NCBI GenBank assembly: GCA_031409495.1 | Contig: JANNXI010000201.1 | Location: 4,075 to 68,074, forward strand | Length of the DNA: 64,000 nt | Reading direction: 5' to 3' | Origin: JANMDR01 sp031409495 | Lineage (GTDB): Bacteria; Pseudomonadota; Gammaproteobacteria; Burkholderiales; Usitatibacteraceae | In this document: one piece after another, positions 9,175-17,377 of the stretch | Position numbering within the stretch: the first letter of the stretch is position 1 | Layout: the number at the start of each line of letters is the position of its first letter | The notes under the pieces: generated by a model | Told to the model about the DNA's origin: nothing | Seen by the model: only the letters and a program-made list of their open reading frames with translations | The model's database searches: none | Position numbers and translations under genes: made by a program

Positions 9175-9209
9175 CGCAAATCTAATTTTTTTAGCAAACC
9201 ACGTCGCCG

Positions 9210-9806
9210 TTAATGCTGGTGCGCTGGGGCTTTGGTGCCCGAGGCTGCCCCAGCCGCAGGCCCAAATGTTTCTGCCACCGCTTCTACGTCAACTTTAAAT
9301 GGCTTGCCATCCGGCCCTTGAAACGTGAGCGCCAGCGGCACCTTGTCACCTGCATTAATCTGCGTGTTAAGTTGCAATAACATCACATGTAGGCCGCCAC
9401 GTTCAAGCTTTACAGCAGTATTCGCTGGAATGTCGAGCTTTTCCAGCGCGCGCATTTCCATCACGCCATCGCGCATTGCCATGCTATGTATTTCAGTAAT
9501 TCCCGCTATTTTTGTTTCAGCACGGATTAGCGTCAACGCCTGCGTTGCCGCAATTTCCATATAGGCCGCGGAGACGCGTGCACCGGGTACCGTAGTGCGC
9601 ACGCGGACGTTGCTAACGGTTGGGAGGCCAGAAGATACTACCGGTAACGCTGTATTCTCACTCTTGATAGGCGAAGCGTCGCTAGCCGCAATAGTTGGCG
9701 CAGTCTTGGCTGATTTTTGTGGCGGTGGCAAGGCCACATAAATCATCAACGGCACAATGATTGCGCAGGCTGCAATAGATAAAAATGTGAAATGTTTAGA
9801 GGTCAT
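9210..9806 (-). CDS. Periplasmic copper chaperone PCu(A)C
   Basis: 198 residues. An N-terminal membrane or signal segment (about 8-28) is followed by a variable linker and a PCuAC domain (about 65-180). The copper ligands of the family are present: EIHSMAMRDGVMEM followed about 20 residues later by GGLHVML (H-M-x10-M-x21-H-x-M pattern). It delivers Cu(I) to the CuA/CuB site of cytochrome oxidase in the periplasm. A His pair in the C-terminal tail (APAHQH) may add metal binding. Usually found with SCO1 or copper genes; here it stands alone. Confidence 0.87.
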   Translation of the reverse strand: MTSKHFTFLSIAACAIIVPLMIYVALPPPQKSAKTAPTIAASDASPIKSENTALPVVSSGLPTVSNVRVRTTVPGARVSAAYMEIAATQALTLIRAETKIAGITEIHSMAMRDGVMEMRALEKLDIPANTAVKLERGGLHVMLLQLNTQINAGDKVPLALTFQGPDGKPFKVDVEAVAETFGPAAGAASGTKAPAHQH

Positions 9807-9969
9807 GGTGAAATTTCGGTTTGGGTTGATTAAAGGGCAGATCTATAAATTCAATTTTCGAGGCTAGGTGTGAACGACAAATTTCGACGTTGCACATGCT
9901 TGGTACGTAAGTAGAAATTTTTCGTGAGCAACAACGCATAGCGACGACAAGTGGATTTATAGATGTGCT

Positions 9970-10659
9970 CTAAAGTAAAGCTGAGATATTTAAGATGCTT
10001 GCCGTAGCCAATCCGCGTTCGGTGTCGCCGCTATTTGCGCCGTGGAACGACGGCATTATGCCTAAAAGCGGCGTATTTAGGCGATCTTCAAGAGTTTTAA
10101 TATTCTCAAGTTGAGCGGGCATGGCAGGATCAATGCAGTTCGCAATCCAACCTACGAGCTTTAAGCCTCGCGCTCGAATTGCCTCTGCCGTAAGTAAGGC
10201 GTGGTTCAAGCAGCCAAGGCGCATCCCCACGACTAAAATGATCGGTGCTTCGAGCGCCACCGCTAGGTCTGCCATTGAGTTGTTGGCATCCAAGGGGACT
10301 AAAAAGCCACCAGCACCTTCAATCAACACCACGTCACTTTGCGCGCACAAACGCTGTAAGCACTGTTGTATGTGTGCAATCGAAATCGTGCAATTTTCCT
10401 CGGCGGCTGCAATGTGCGGAGCGATAGCTCGTACAAAGCAATAGGGGTTTATGTCGGCTATATCGGCCGCCACATTGCTGGCGGCTAGCAGTGCAACCAC
10501 ATCATCATTTACGCCGCCTACCGCAGCACCGGCCGCTACTGGCTTCATGCCCACCACTCGTAATTGCAGTTTCGCAAAGGCGTGCAGCAAGGCTACTGTG
10601 CAAAACGTTTTGCCCACATCGGTATCGGTGCCGGTGATAAAGAACTTTTTAGCTGTCAC
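9970..10659 (-). CDS. bioD: Dethiobiotin synthetase
   Basis: 229 residues from a GTG start overlapping the end of bioC by 11 bases. Closes the ureido ring of dethiobiotin using ATP and CO2. P-loop TGTDTDVGKTF at the N terminus, VLIEGAGGFLVPL and the C-terminal TPLLGIMPSF segment are typical. Last gene of the biotin operon. A weak copy of the 33-bp palindrome overlaps codons in the TPLLG region (10060-10092). Confidence 0.95.
   Translation of the reverse strand: MTAKKFFITGTDTDVGKTFCTVALLHAFAKLQLRVVGMKPVAAGAAVGGVNDDVVALLAASNVAADIADINPYCFVRAIAPHIAAAEENCTISIAHIQQCLQRLCAQSDVVLIEGAGGFLVPLDANNSMADLAVALEAPIILVVGMRLGCLNHALLTAEAIRARGLKLVGWIANCIDPAMPAQLENIKTLEDRLNTPLLGIMPSFHGANSGDTERGLATASILNISALL
10060..10092. 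repeat. Weak candidate copy of the 33-bp palindrome (copy Q, inside bioD)
   Basis: It shares CGTATTTAGG with copies A and H and ATCTTCA with copy K, at the same register. The left arm is poorly matched and the encoded TPLLG segment is normal for BioD, so chance cannot be excluded. Confidence 0.35.
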
Positions 10660-11605
10660 GTTTTAGCATCCGTTTAAAATCCGGCAACGAGATCGCTTGC
10701 ACGCCATCTACTGTTTTCTGTTTGGTAATTTCCGGCTTCCAAGCTTGCCCATAAACCACTTCGTAGGTTGCGGGTAGTTTTGCATCTAGGTCGGCACGTC
10801 GAAACGCCTCGTAGGTCGTTTGTAGCGTGGTCCAAGCGGATTTGCTTAAGAGGCCCTGCGCACGGCCAGGCATCATATTGTGCGCGCCTATCGCTTTAAG
10901 CTCCCTCAGCAATGGTTTAAGCGTGGTGTAGGTGAGGGTGATAATTTCTTGATCCATCACCGGATCAGTAAATCCCGCGTTCAATAATTGGTCGCCCACA
11001 TCATGCATATCTAAAAATTGATTTACGTGCGGTTTATCGTCAACCGCTTTAAACGCGCTGCGCAATTCTTTTAGCGTATCCGGCCCAAAAGTGGTGAACA
11101 TAAAGCAACCATTTGGCTTTAGAACGCGATAGGCCTCCTTAGCAACAGCCAAGGGATCGCACCACTGAATCGTTAAGCTTGAAACAATCAAATCCACCGA
11201 TTCGGCCGCCAACGGTAAATTTTCCGCGTCACCGCAAACGAAAGTTGTGCGTGGTGACGCGGACGCGACTGGTCTCACCGTTGCCAGTAAGCGTTGCGCG
11301 AAGGACAGTGAGGGCGCTGGCGGATTCAACTTTTGCCGCGCAAACTCCAACATGCCTTGTGCGCAATCCAGCGCGATCGTATGCGCTTGCGGATAAGTCG
11401 CGCGTAATTTTTCAGTGCTATAACCCGTGCCAGCGCCCATATCTAGTGCGTTTACAGGGTTTAGCTTAATATACTGAAGGCGCTCAAATAAACGATCACA
11501 AACTTCACGCTGTAAAAATGCCGCGTCGTCATAGCTTGCCGCCGCGCGTGAAAATGAACGACGGACGTCGGATTTTTTGGGTAAGGTAAAAGTAGGTTCA
11601 GTCAT
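10649..11605 (-). CDS. bioC: Malonyl-ACP O-methyltransferase
   Basis: 318 residues. Methylates malonyl-ACP so that the fatty-acid machinery can build the pimeloyl moiety of biotin. SAM-binding motif I ALDMGAGTGYSTEKL near residues 53-67, acidic loop TIALDCAQGML, and DLIVSSLTIQWCDPL typical of BioC. Overlaps bioH by 8 bases and bioD by 11, so translation is probably coupled. Longer than E. coli BioC (251 residues), mainly in the middle and C-terminal parts. Confidence 0.93.
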   Translation of the reverse strand: MTEPTFTLPKKSDVRRSFSRAAASYDDAAFLQREVCDRLFERLQYIKLNPVNALDMGAGTGYSTEKLRATYPQAHTIALDCAQGMLEFARQKLNPPAPSLSFAQRLLATVRPVASASPRTTFVCGDAENLPLAAESVDLIVSSLTIQWCDPLAVAKEAYRVLKPNGCFMFTTFGPDTLKELRSAFKAVDDKPHVNQFLDMHDVGDQLLNAGFTDPVMDQEIITLTYTTLKPLLRELKAIGAHNMMPGRAQGLLSKSAWTTLQTTYEAFRRADLDAKLPATYEVVYGQAWKPEITKQKTVDGVQAISLPDFKRMLKRDS

Positions 11606-12542
11606 CTACAGCGCTCAAATTCGTAAGTTGTTGCTTTGCACCGCTCTCACCCCGAGGGAGACGCGTGTGCGACATGCGTGGGAGAGGGGGGGAAGGCTGC
11701 AAATCCCCATTGTGTATCGAAGCCTCGTTATTCAAAAAATCGGACAGAGCTGTGATAAAAACCGCTTCATGCGAAATAAACGGTGCATGCGCCGCTGCTT
11801 CCAAACACACATATTGCGCATGCGGCAAAGTTTCCGTCAGCCAATCCCCACAACCGCTCGGCACCAACATATCCCGCCCGCCCTGCACAATTAGCATTGG
11901 CGTTTCAAGAAGCTTTGAAATTTCATCGCGAACATCCGACTGCTCTAGCACGTCAAGCCAGATTTTAAGCGCTTCCGCAGACGCTTCACCGTGCGCTGCA
12001 AGCTGTTTCGCCAGCACTTGCGCAACACTTTTTGCGTTCGGTAGATTAAGCATTTGCAAACACAGAAAACTCCGAATTGTCGCTGCTTGATTAGTCTGCA
12101 AGCGCTGCGAAAAATCAGTTAATGATTTCTGCGCCATCGCATGCGGCCAATCATCCCGTTCGCCGAAGCATGGTGTCGCACTGATTAAAACCAGTTTAGA
12201 AATTAGCGCAGGATGCTGCATCGCAAAGTACATCGCGATGTGCCCACCCAAAGACCAGCCAATCAACGTCACCGGTTTGCCAACAGATGAAATGTATGTG
12301 CCAATTTCCTCAATAATGTGCTGAAGAAGCCCTATTGTAGGGCGTCTATAGGCATCTAAAAGTGGTGATTTTCCATGCCCTGGCAAATCAAGGCAATGTA
12401 CTTCTGCCGTTTCGCTTAGCGCCGCTGCCGTTTGCGCCCACACTGCATGGTTTAGTCCCCAGCCATGCAGCATCACCACTGTTTGCGCGGCACCGTTACC
12501 ACATTGCCGATAAATTTTGCTGAATAAATTGCTCATGCTCAA
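11598..12542 (-). CDS. bioH: Pimeloyl-[ACP] methyl ester carboxylesterase
   Basis: 314 residues, alpha/beta hydrolase. Frees pimeloyl-ACP from its methyl ester, ending the BioC-initiated cycle. VMLHGWGLNHAVW oxyanion region, nucleophile in GWSLGG, catalytic Asp in QGGRDMLVP and His in AAAHAPF. Two oddities. The stretch between GHGKS and GWSLGG is about nine residues longer than in E. coli BioH and contains YRRPTIGLLQ, encoded by copy C of the 33-bp palindrome. The last about 30 residues (after NNEASIHNG) are encoded by a separate GC-rich inverted repeat and look non-native. Lies between bioF and bioC with overlaps of 4 and 8 bases. Confidence 0.93.
   Translation of the reverse strand: MSMSNLFSKIYRQCGNGAAQTVVMLHGWGLNHAVWAQTAAALSETAEVHCLDLPGHGKSPLLDAYRRPTIGLLQHIIEEIGTYISSVGKPVTLIGWSLGGHIAMYFAMQHPALISKLVLISATPCFGERDDWPHAMAQKSLTDFSQRLQTNQAATIRSFLCLQMLNLPNAKSVAQVLAKQLAAHGEASAEALKIWLDVLEQSDVRDEISKLLETPMLIVQGGRDMLVPSGCGDWLTETLPHAQYVCLEAAAHAPFISHEAVFITALSDFLNNEASIHNGDLQPSPPLPRMSHTRLPRGESGAKQQLTNLSAVDD
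11644..11690. repeat. GC-rich inverted repeat encoding the BioH C-terminal tail
   Basis: Outer arms CTCTCAC (11644-11650) and GGGAGAG (11680-11686) enclose inner arms ACGCGTG (11661-11667) and CATGCGT (11673-11679). It resembles the CTCTCCC-type extragenic palindromes of many proteobacteria. It reads through in frame as PPLPRMSHTRLPRGESG. Only one copy was seen in this window. Confidence 0.55.
12320..12352. repeat. 33-bp dispersed palindrome, copy C (inside bioH)
   Basis: Left arm GCTGAAGAAGCCC, centre TATTGTA, right arm GGGCGTCTATAGG. In the bioH frame it adds RRPTIGLLQ without a stop. BioH is about 9 residues longer here than E. coli BioH, close to the 11 codons the element would supply, which is what an in-frame insertion predicts. 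Confidence 0.8.
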
Positions 12543-13720
12543 GCATCAAACTCCGCATCAATGTCCACCAGCGCCATAATCAAATCCATTACATCATCTA
12601 CGCTGTGCGCGGCGTTGAGCGACACTCGCAGCCGTGCCGTGCCCTCAGGCACAGTGGGTGGGCGAATCGCTGGGACCCAAAAACCACGCGACATCAGCGC
12701 ATCCGCCACTGCCATTGCATCGTGATTGCTGCCAATAATGATGGGCTGAATCGCGGTTTCAGACGGCAATAATTTGAAATTTTTCAACGCCAGTGATTGC
12801 TGAAACAAGCCAATTAGCATGTGCAAATGCGCGCGGCGTTGCGGTTCTTCGTCAATCAGGTGCAAGCTTTGCGACAGCGCTGCCGCAATAGCAGGCGGGG
12901 TAGCAGTGGTAAAAATATAGCTGCGTGCGCTTTGCAAAATCCATTCCACCATATTGGCCGCCCCCGCCACAAACGCCCCGTAGCCGCCCGCTGCCTTACC
13001 TAATGTGGCCATGTACACTACCCGCTTTTTTACCAATGCTTCGGGCAGTGTAAAGTACTGCAAAGTACCGCGTCCGCGCTTGCCTAGCACGCCAAAACCA
13101 TGCGCATCGTCAATCACTAGCAAGGTATCAAATTCTTCTGCTAGGTCTAATAGCAAATTAAGCGGCGCAATATCGCCATCCATACTGAACACAGCGTCTG
13201 TGGCGATGATGCGTGGGCTGTTTGCATCAGAATTTTCTAATGCGGTTCGTAACGCTGCCATATCGCAATGCGCATAGCGAATTGCTTTTGCACGCGACAA
13301 AATCGCACCGTCAATCAAACAAGCGTGGTTCAACTTATCGGCAAAAATAGTGGTGTGGCGGTCCGCCAAGGCAGACAAAATGCCTATATTTGCCAAATAG
13401 CCGCTTGAAAAAAACAGCGCGCTCTCCATGCCCATAAAGGTCGCCAATTGGGCTTCTAACGCGTGGTGCGGGGTGCTGTGGCCGCTCACAAAGTGCGAGG
13501 CGCCACCACCAAAACCATATTCTGCCATTGCTTGCGTAGCCGCTGTAATCAAGCGCGGATGCGCCGCTAATCCCAAATAATCGTTGTTGCAGAACGCAAT
13601 CGTTGAGCGCCCATTTACCTGCATGCGTGCGCCTTGCGGCGACTGCACCACACGGCGCGTGCGTAAGGCATCTGCGAGTACTAATTCGCCTAGGTAGGGT
13701 GCGTAATCGTCTGTTTGCAC
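12539..13720 (-). CDS. bioF: 8-amino-7-oxononanoate synthase
   Basis: 393 residues from a GTG start. PLP enzyme joining pimeloyl-ACP and alanine. CNNDYLGLAAHPRL near the N terminus, ASHFVSGHSTPHHALE, DDAHGFGVLG and the PLP lysine in ATLGKAAGGYGAF are all present. Follows bioB after about 40 bases and overlaps bioH by 4, so it is part of one operon. Confidence 0.96.
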   Translation of the reverse strand: MQTDDYAPYLGELVLADALRTRRVVQSPQGARMQVNGRSTIAFCNNDYLGLAAHPRLITAATQAMAEYGFGGGASHFVSGHSTPHHALEAQLATFMGMESALFFSSGYLANIGILSALADRHTTIFADKLNHACLIDGAILSRAKAIRYAHCDMAALRTALENSDANSPRIIATDAVFSMDGDIAPLNLLLDLAEEFDTLLVIDDAHGFGVLGKRGRGTLQYFTLPEALVKKRVVYMATLGKAAGGYGAFVAGAANMVEWILQSARSYIFTTATPPAIAAALSQSLHLIDEEPQRRAHLHMLIGLFQQSLALKNFKLLPSETAIQPIIIGSNHDAMAVADALMSRGFWVPAIRPPTVPEGTARLRVSLNAAHSVDDVMDLIMALVDIDAEFDA

Positions 13721-13759
13721 GCTTGCTTCTGCCTTGTTTCTGCCTTGCTTTTGCCTTAA

Positions 13760-14806
13760 CTATGCCGTCGTTAAACCCAACTTGGCAAATAATGCGCGAT
13801 CGCCTTCCACTTCAGGGTTGCCCGTCGTCAGCAATTTGTCGCCATAAAAAATCGAATTGGCACCGCTAAAAAAGCACAGCGCTTGCGTCGCTTCATTCAT
13901 CTCGCGCCGCCCCGCAGATAGCCGCACCATGCTCGTTGGCATGGTGATCCGTGCCACCGCAATCGTGCGTACAAATTCCGACCAATCCAGTACCTTCTCG
14001 CCCTGCAATCTATCGTGCATCGGTGTGCCTTCAACCTGCACCAAATAATTGATAGGAACGGATTCTGGTGCGGGATTTAAATTAGCCAGTTGCGTAATCA
14101 ATCCGGCACGCTCCAATCGCGATTCGCCCATTCCCACAATGCCGCCGCAACACACGTGCATACCCGCGTCGCGCACACGGCTAAGCGTGTCAAGTCGATC
14201 CTGATATTCACGCGTAGTAATAATATCGCCGTACACTTCAGGTGCGGTATCCAAGTTGTGATTGTAGTAATCCAAACCAGCTTCCGCTAGTTGCTCAGCT
14301 TGCCCGTCTTTCAACATGCCTAACGTACAACAGGCTTCCATGCCTAGCGCCTTAACTTCACGCACCATGTCCAGCACTGGATCCAGATCACGCTGCTTAG
14401 GCCCGCGCCAAGCGGCACCCATGCAAAACCTACTCGCGCCATTGGCTTTGGCTTGCTTAGCCGCCGCCACTACGTCGGCCACGCTCATGAGGTCTTGGTT
14501 TTCCACACCCGTGTGATAGCGCGCAGCTTGCGGGCAATAGCCACAATCTTCGCTACAGCCGCCGGTTTTAATGGAAATAAGCGTTGATAACTGCACCGCA
14601 TTGGGCGCAAATTGAGCGCGATGTACCTGCTGCGCCTGAAAAATCAAGTTATTAAACGGCAGGTTAAATAACGCCTGTACTGCATCAAGCGACCAAGTTA
14701 GGGCAGCCTCATTTTGCAGCCATTTTTGCGGGGTGGAGATAGTTTGCGGCTTAGCTTGCAGGGTAGCTTGAGATGTCATAGCAGGAGTATGGTTGGGTGA
14801 GTACAA
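13760..14806 (-). CDS. bioB: Biotin synthase
   Basis: 348 residues. Radical-SAM enzyme inserting sulfur into dethiobiotin. The GCSEDCGYCPQ motif holds the CxxxCxxC cluster ligands; KTGGCSED, CMGAAWRGP and YNHNLDTAPEVY are typical. Start: a TTG at 14806 sits four bases after AAGGA, whereas the first ATG (14779, MTSQATLQ) has no visible ribosome binding site, so the TTG start is preferred. First gene of bioBFHCD; bioA is not in this window, nor is birA. Confidence 0.95.
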   Translation of the reverse strand: MYSPNHTPAMTSQATLQAKPQTISTPQKWLQNEAALTWSLDAVQALFNLPFNNLIFQAQQVHRAQFAPNAVQLSTLISIKTGGCSEDCGYCPQAARYHTGVENQDLMSVADVVAAAKQAKANGASRFCMGAAWRGPKQRDLDPVLDMVREVKALGMEACCTLGMLKDGQAEQLAEAGLDYYNHNLDTAPEVYGDIITTREYQDRLDTLSRVRDAGMHVCCGGIVGMGESRLERAGLITQLANLNPAPESVPINYLVQVEGTPMHDRLQGEKVLDWSEFVRTIAVARITMPTSMVRLSAGRREMNEATQALCFFSGANSIFYGDKLLTTGNPEVEGDRALFAKLGLTTA

Positions 14807-15140
14807 GAAGTCCTTAATTCTACCTTGGCTATCAAAATTTTATGCGGTTAAATTGCTATGGGCGCTTAAAAAATAAGCGAATTTGCTGCGGCAAGATGTT
14901 AGATTTTACAAGCTACGTAGCGCAAAATAAGAATTTAAGGCAAGATTGCCAGCTACCTTTCGTGCGATTCCCCTCGCTCAAGCATCAAAATATCAGACAA
15001 AAATCGGTTGAGCTTTTTAAGTGTTTGGCTTTTCTGTGTGCGTGCGTAAATTTATTTAAATTGCGACCACGCTGCGTGCGCCTATCGCACTTCAATAAAT
15101 TGTGTGTGATATTTTTACCGCAACTCTCACTTAACTATTT

Positions 15141-15173
15141 CTTACAGAAGTACTAATAAAGGGCGTCTCCAGC
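15141..15173. repeat. 33-bp dispersed palindrome, copy D (intergenic, left arm decayed)
   Basis: The right arm GGGCGTCTCCAGC is perfect consensus. The left arm (CTTACAGAAGTAC) keeps only AGAAG, and the centre is TAATAAA. It lies in an intergenic region and looks like an older copy that has lost pairing on one side. Confidence 0.75.
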
Positions 15174-15360
15174 TATATTCGCTTGAATTTTTGAATGATA
15201 TTTCGCGAACGGAAATGGTTAACCCTGTCAGTTCAGTCCCTTGGTTTTTGAGTAAATGTTCAGACAACTTTGTGGCAGATTTAGCCTGAAATGTTTCGTA
15301 GGCAAAAATTTTCTTTTTAAAAGGTCTTGACGGAATGATTTTTTTTTTTTGCATAATAGA

Positions 15361-15445
15361 TTCATTGGTGCAACAAGTTACAATCTGCGGCATTTCGCTA
15401 CAGTCATTAGCGTGAGTTAATGAGATTGCAGATTGCACCAATGAA
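15361..15445. promoter_or_regulatory. Large inverted repeat upstream of an exported-protein gene
   Basis: TTCATTGGTGCAA (15361-15373) and its exact complement TTGCACCAATGAA (15433-15445) flank 59 bases that include a second complementary pair, CAATCTGC and GCAGATTG. A tandem GATTGCA GATTGCA lies at the right side. It ends 51 bases before the ATG at 15497, so it could be an operator pair or a structured leader. Confidence 0.6.
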
Positions 15446-15496
15446 CCCCGGATGTTCTCTTTCTAATTTTATTTGTACTTCAATAGGAGTTTTATC

Positions 15497-16102
15497 ATGA
15501 AAAGTTTGAAATTAGCAGTTGGATTAGCGGCCATTGGCTTAGCATTAAGTGTGCACGTAAACGCAGCAACTTTCGGTGCGAACGCTGTGGCAACTGCGGA
15601 AGCATCAGTTAAAACCACGCCAATCATGTCTGTCACGGAGCTTGATCACCACATCGGAAGCACCACGGCGCTGAGCTCGCCATTAGGTAAATTGTCTGAT
15701 TCTGGGCTAAGCCGGTTTATCGCCTCGATGAAATTTAATGAAAAGGGGTTAACTAGCTATTCTTTCGCAGAACTAGAAGGAGTGCCAGCCACAGATGTGC
15801 ATAAGATTCTTGCGCTGTTTGGTGTTGAACGTACAACCAAGCTTATTCAAAATACTAGAGTGTTAAATATGACCGATCTTGAGATCATGAACGGTCCGGT
15901 CTCACCCGACGGAGCATCAAACGAAGGCGTTGCTACATCGGTGAAGAATAAAACTAGAGTTGAATCTCAGCAATCAAATGGTATATTTAGCCCTTGGGAC
16001 GATGCCGATGAGTTCGCTCCCGGTGATCGTGAAGGCATGGAATGCTCATCACGAGCAACCTGCAGCCCAAAATATAAGAATATTTGTACACCGAATTGCT
16101 AA
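15497..16102 (+). CDS. Exported protein with Cys-rich C-terminal tail, function unknown
   Basis: 201 residues from the ATG at 15497, seven bases behind AGGAG. Signal peptide about 1-24 (MKSLKLAVGLAAIGLALS, ending VNAA). The body is not recognised. The only four Cys are in the last 20 residues, spaced C-x5-C-x7-C-x3-C (CSSRATC, then CTPNC at the very end), as in a small disulfide-bonded or modified tail. Base composition is more AT-rich than the neighbours. The next gene on the same strand codes for a thioredoxin-like lipoprotein, which suggests, but does not show, a link through disulfide chemistry. No homologue is known to me. Confidence 0.7.
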   Translation: MKSLKLAVGLAAIGLALSVHVNAATFGANAVATAEASVKTTPIMSVTELDHHIGSTTALSSPLGKLSDSGLSRFIASMKFNEKGLTSYSFAELEGVPATDVHKILALFGVERTTKLIQNTRVLNMTDLEIMNGPVSPDGASNEGVATSVKNKTRVESQQSNGIFSPWDDADEFAPGDREGMECSSRATCSPKYKNICTPNC

Positions 16103-16148
16103 ATTGAAAACGTTTTCTTAGCGCTGAGCGTCTTCTTCTGCTAAGTGT

Positions 16149-16176
16149 CACAGATGCCATGTTGATGGCATCTGTG
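16149..16176. terminator. Perfect hairpin after the exported-protein gene
   Basis: A 12-bp perfect stem (CACAGATGCCAT with ATGGCATCTGTG) and a GTTG loop lie about 45 bases after the stop codon. No T-tract follows, so it may be an mRNA-stabilising 3' end or a weak terminator. Confidence 0.5.
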
Positions 16177-16334
16177 GAGTAAATTGATTGCTGTGGGAAG
16201 CCTACAATTACAACATCGACACGTTTTAGGTGCGTAAAGCAATTTTTTGCAGTATCTCCAAAGTACTTGATTTTCGCTAATCAGAAATTTTATAGGCTGG
16301 CTTGGTTGAACCGACGGCGTCTATTCAGGACAAA

Positions 16335-17309
16335 ATGTTCATGCAAAACTTAAAGTTAACAATTGCTAAACTTGGAGCGGTATTACTTGCGATTGTCACG
16401 CTCTCAGGCTGCGGGTCACTCAGCAATACTAATTTGCTGAGTGCAAAATATTCGATCCTAATTGATGTGGCGGAGGGTAAGAACTTACCTTTAGAAAAAA
16501 AATACAAGCATCTTTTTGTTGCAGAGGAAATTGCGAAAACTTATGCCAAACTGGAGTTCGACCAAATCGATGCTCTTTCTATGCGTTCGATGAATGACGA
16601 TGTATTAAAGATTTTGTTTGATGCCAACGGCACGGCCATTTTTTATTCAAACTACGGTGTTTATAATGAAGCTCTCGAAAACGTGCTTGATGAGATGCTG
16701 CGCCGCGGACTTGCGTCGAAAATGCAAATAGCGGAAACTTATAATCTTTTCCTCCGTACGCGTGATTTTAACCGTGCTACTAAGTTCGCCGCAAAGCACG
16801 ATCAAGCCCTTGAGCCGCTGCCAAAGCTGGTCACTGAGACATCGGGCGACATGCTAGATATCGGAACCTCCCAAAGCGGGCAAGCGCCGACCGAGTGGGT
16901 ACTTAGTAAATCGGAGCGCGTCGCCACGTTACAGCCTGCATCTCTGGGGCAAGACTGGCTTATGGTGGTTGTAAGCAGCCCAAAATGCAGCCCTTCAAAT
17001 CGCGCGGTGCAAGCGATTTACCGTGATCGTGACTTGGCCGACCGCATTAAAAAAAATACAAAATGGATTGTCGGGCAAAGCACAGGATTTGAATTTGAAA
17101 AGTTACAGAAATGGAATAACCGCTACCCTGAGGCAGCGTTCACGATAGTGCATCTTGATCGGGATTGGCCATTAGACAATTTAGCGCTGACGCCTACTTT
17201 TTATTTCCTTCAAAATGGAAAAGTGATCGAGTCTTTTTCTGGCTGGCCAGACGATGGAAGTCACAAAATTAAACTAATTACCGCCTTGAATCGCATAGCG
17301 CCAAAATAA
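16335..17309 (+). CDS. Lipoprotein with C-terminal thioredoxin-like domain
   Basis: About 324 residues from the ATG at 16335; ATG at 16341 is equally good behind AGGA at 16327-16330. Lipoprotein signal with lipobox LSGC (Cys near residue 28), so membrane-anchored. The middle (about 60-190) is helical and unrecognised. The C-terminal about 120 residues form a thioredoxin-like fold: WLMVVVSSPKCSPSNRAV with CSPS in place of CxxC, and the cis-Pro segment LTPTFYFLQNGKVIESFSGW. The single remaining active-site Cys suggests a reductase or isomerase that does not form an internal disulfide. Probably works on exported proteins, perhaps the Cys-tailed neighbour. Confidence 0.75.
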   Translation: MFMQNLKLTIAKLGAVLLAIVTLSGCGSLSNTNLLSAKYSILIDVAEGKNLPLEKKYKHLFVAEEIAKTYAKLEFDQIDALSMRSMNDDVLKILFDANGTAIFYSNYGVYNEALENVLDEMLRRGLASKMQIAETYNLFLRTRDFNRATKFAAKHDQALEPLPKLVTETSGDMLDIGTSQSGQAPTEWVLSKSERVATLQPASLGQDWLMVVVSSPKCSPSNRAVQAIYRDRDLADRIKKNTKWIVGQSTGFEFEKLQKWNNRYPEAAFTIVHLDRDWPLDNLALTPTFYFLQNGKVIESFSGWPDDGSHKIKLITALNRIAPK

Positions 17310-17377
17310 GATATCAGATCCGCGGCCAGGCTGGTTTCGGCTGGATGTAAAAACAAAGCGGTGCTAGACTCGCTAAG

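Larger units (their letters stand above)
14807..15496. other. 690-base gene-poor region upstream of bioB and of an exported-protein gene
   Basis: AT-rich. It holds the bio operon promoter region with a small hairpin CGCTTA/TAAGCG (14863-14879), copy D of the palindrome, and a large inverted repeat (15361-15445) upstream of the exported-protein gene. Open frames at 14842-15156 (+) and 15142-15441 (-) have no recognisable features and are not called as genes. Confidence 0.5.

Noticed and set aside
9423..9448. CGCTGGAA/TTCCAGCG inverted repeat inside the copper-chaperone gene
   Set aside because: Outer arms match the element but the length is 26 bp and the GCCC/GGGC core is absent; likely chance.
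14842..15441. Two open frames (104 aa plus strand, 99 aa minus strand) in the region upstream of the exported-protein gene
   Set aside because: No domain, no ribosome binding site, AT-rich composition typical of intergenic DNA; the minus-strand frame ends in a palindrome copy.
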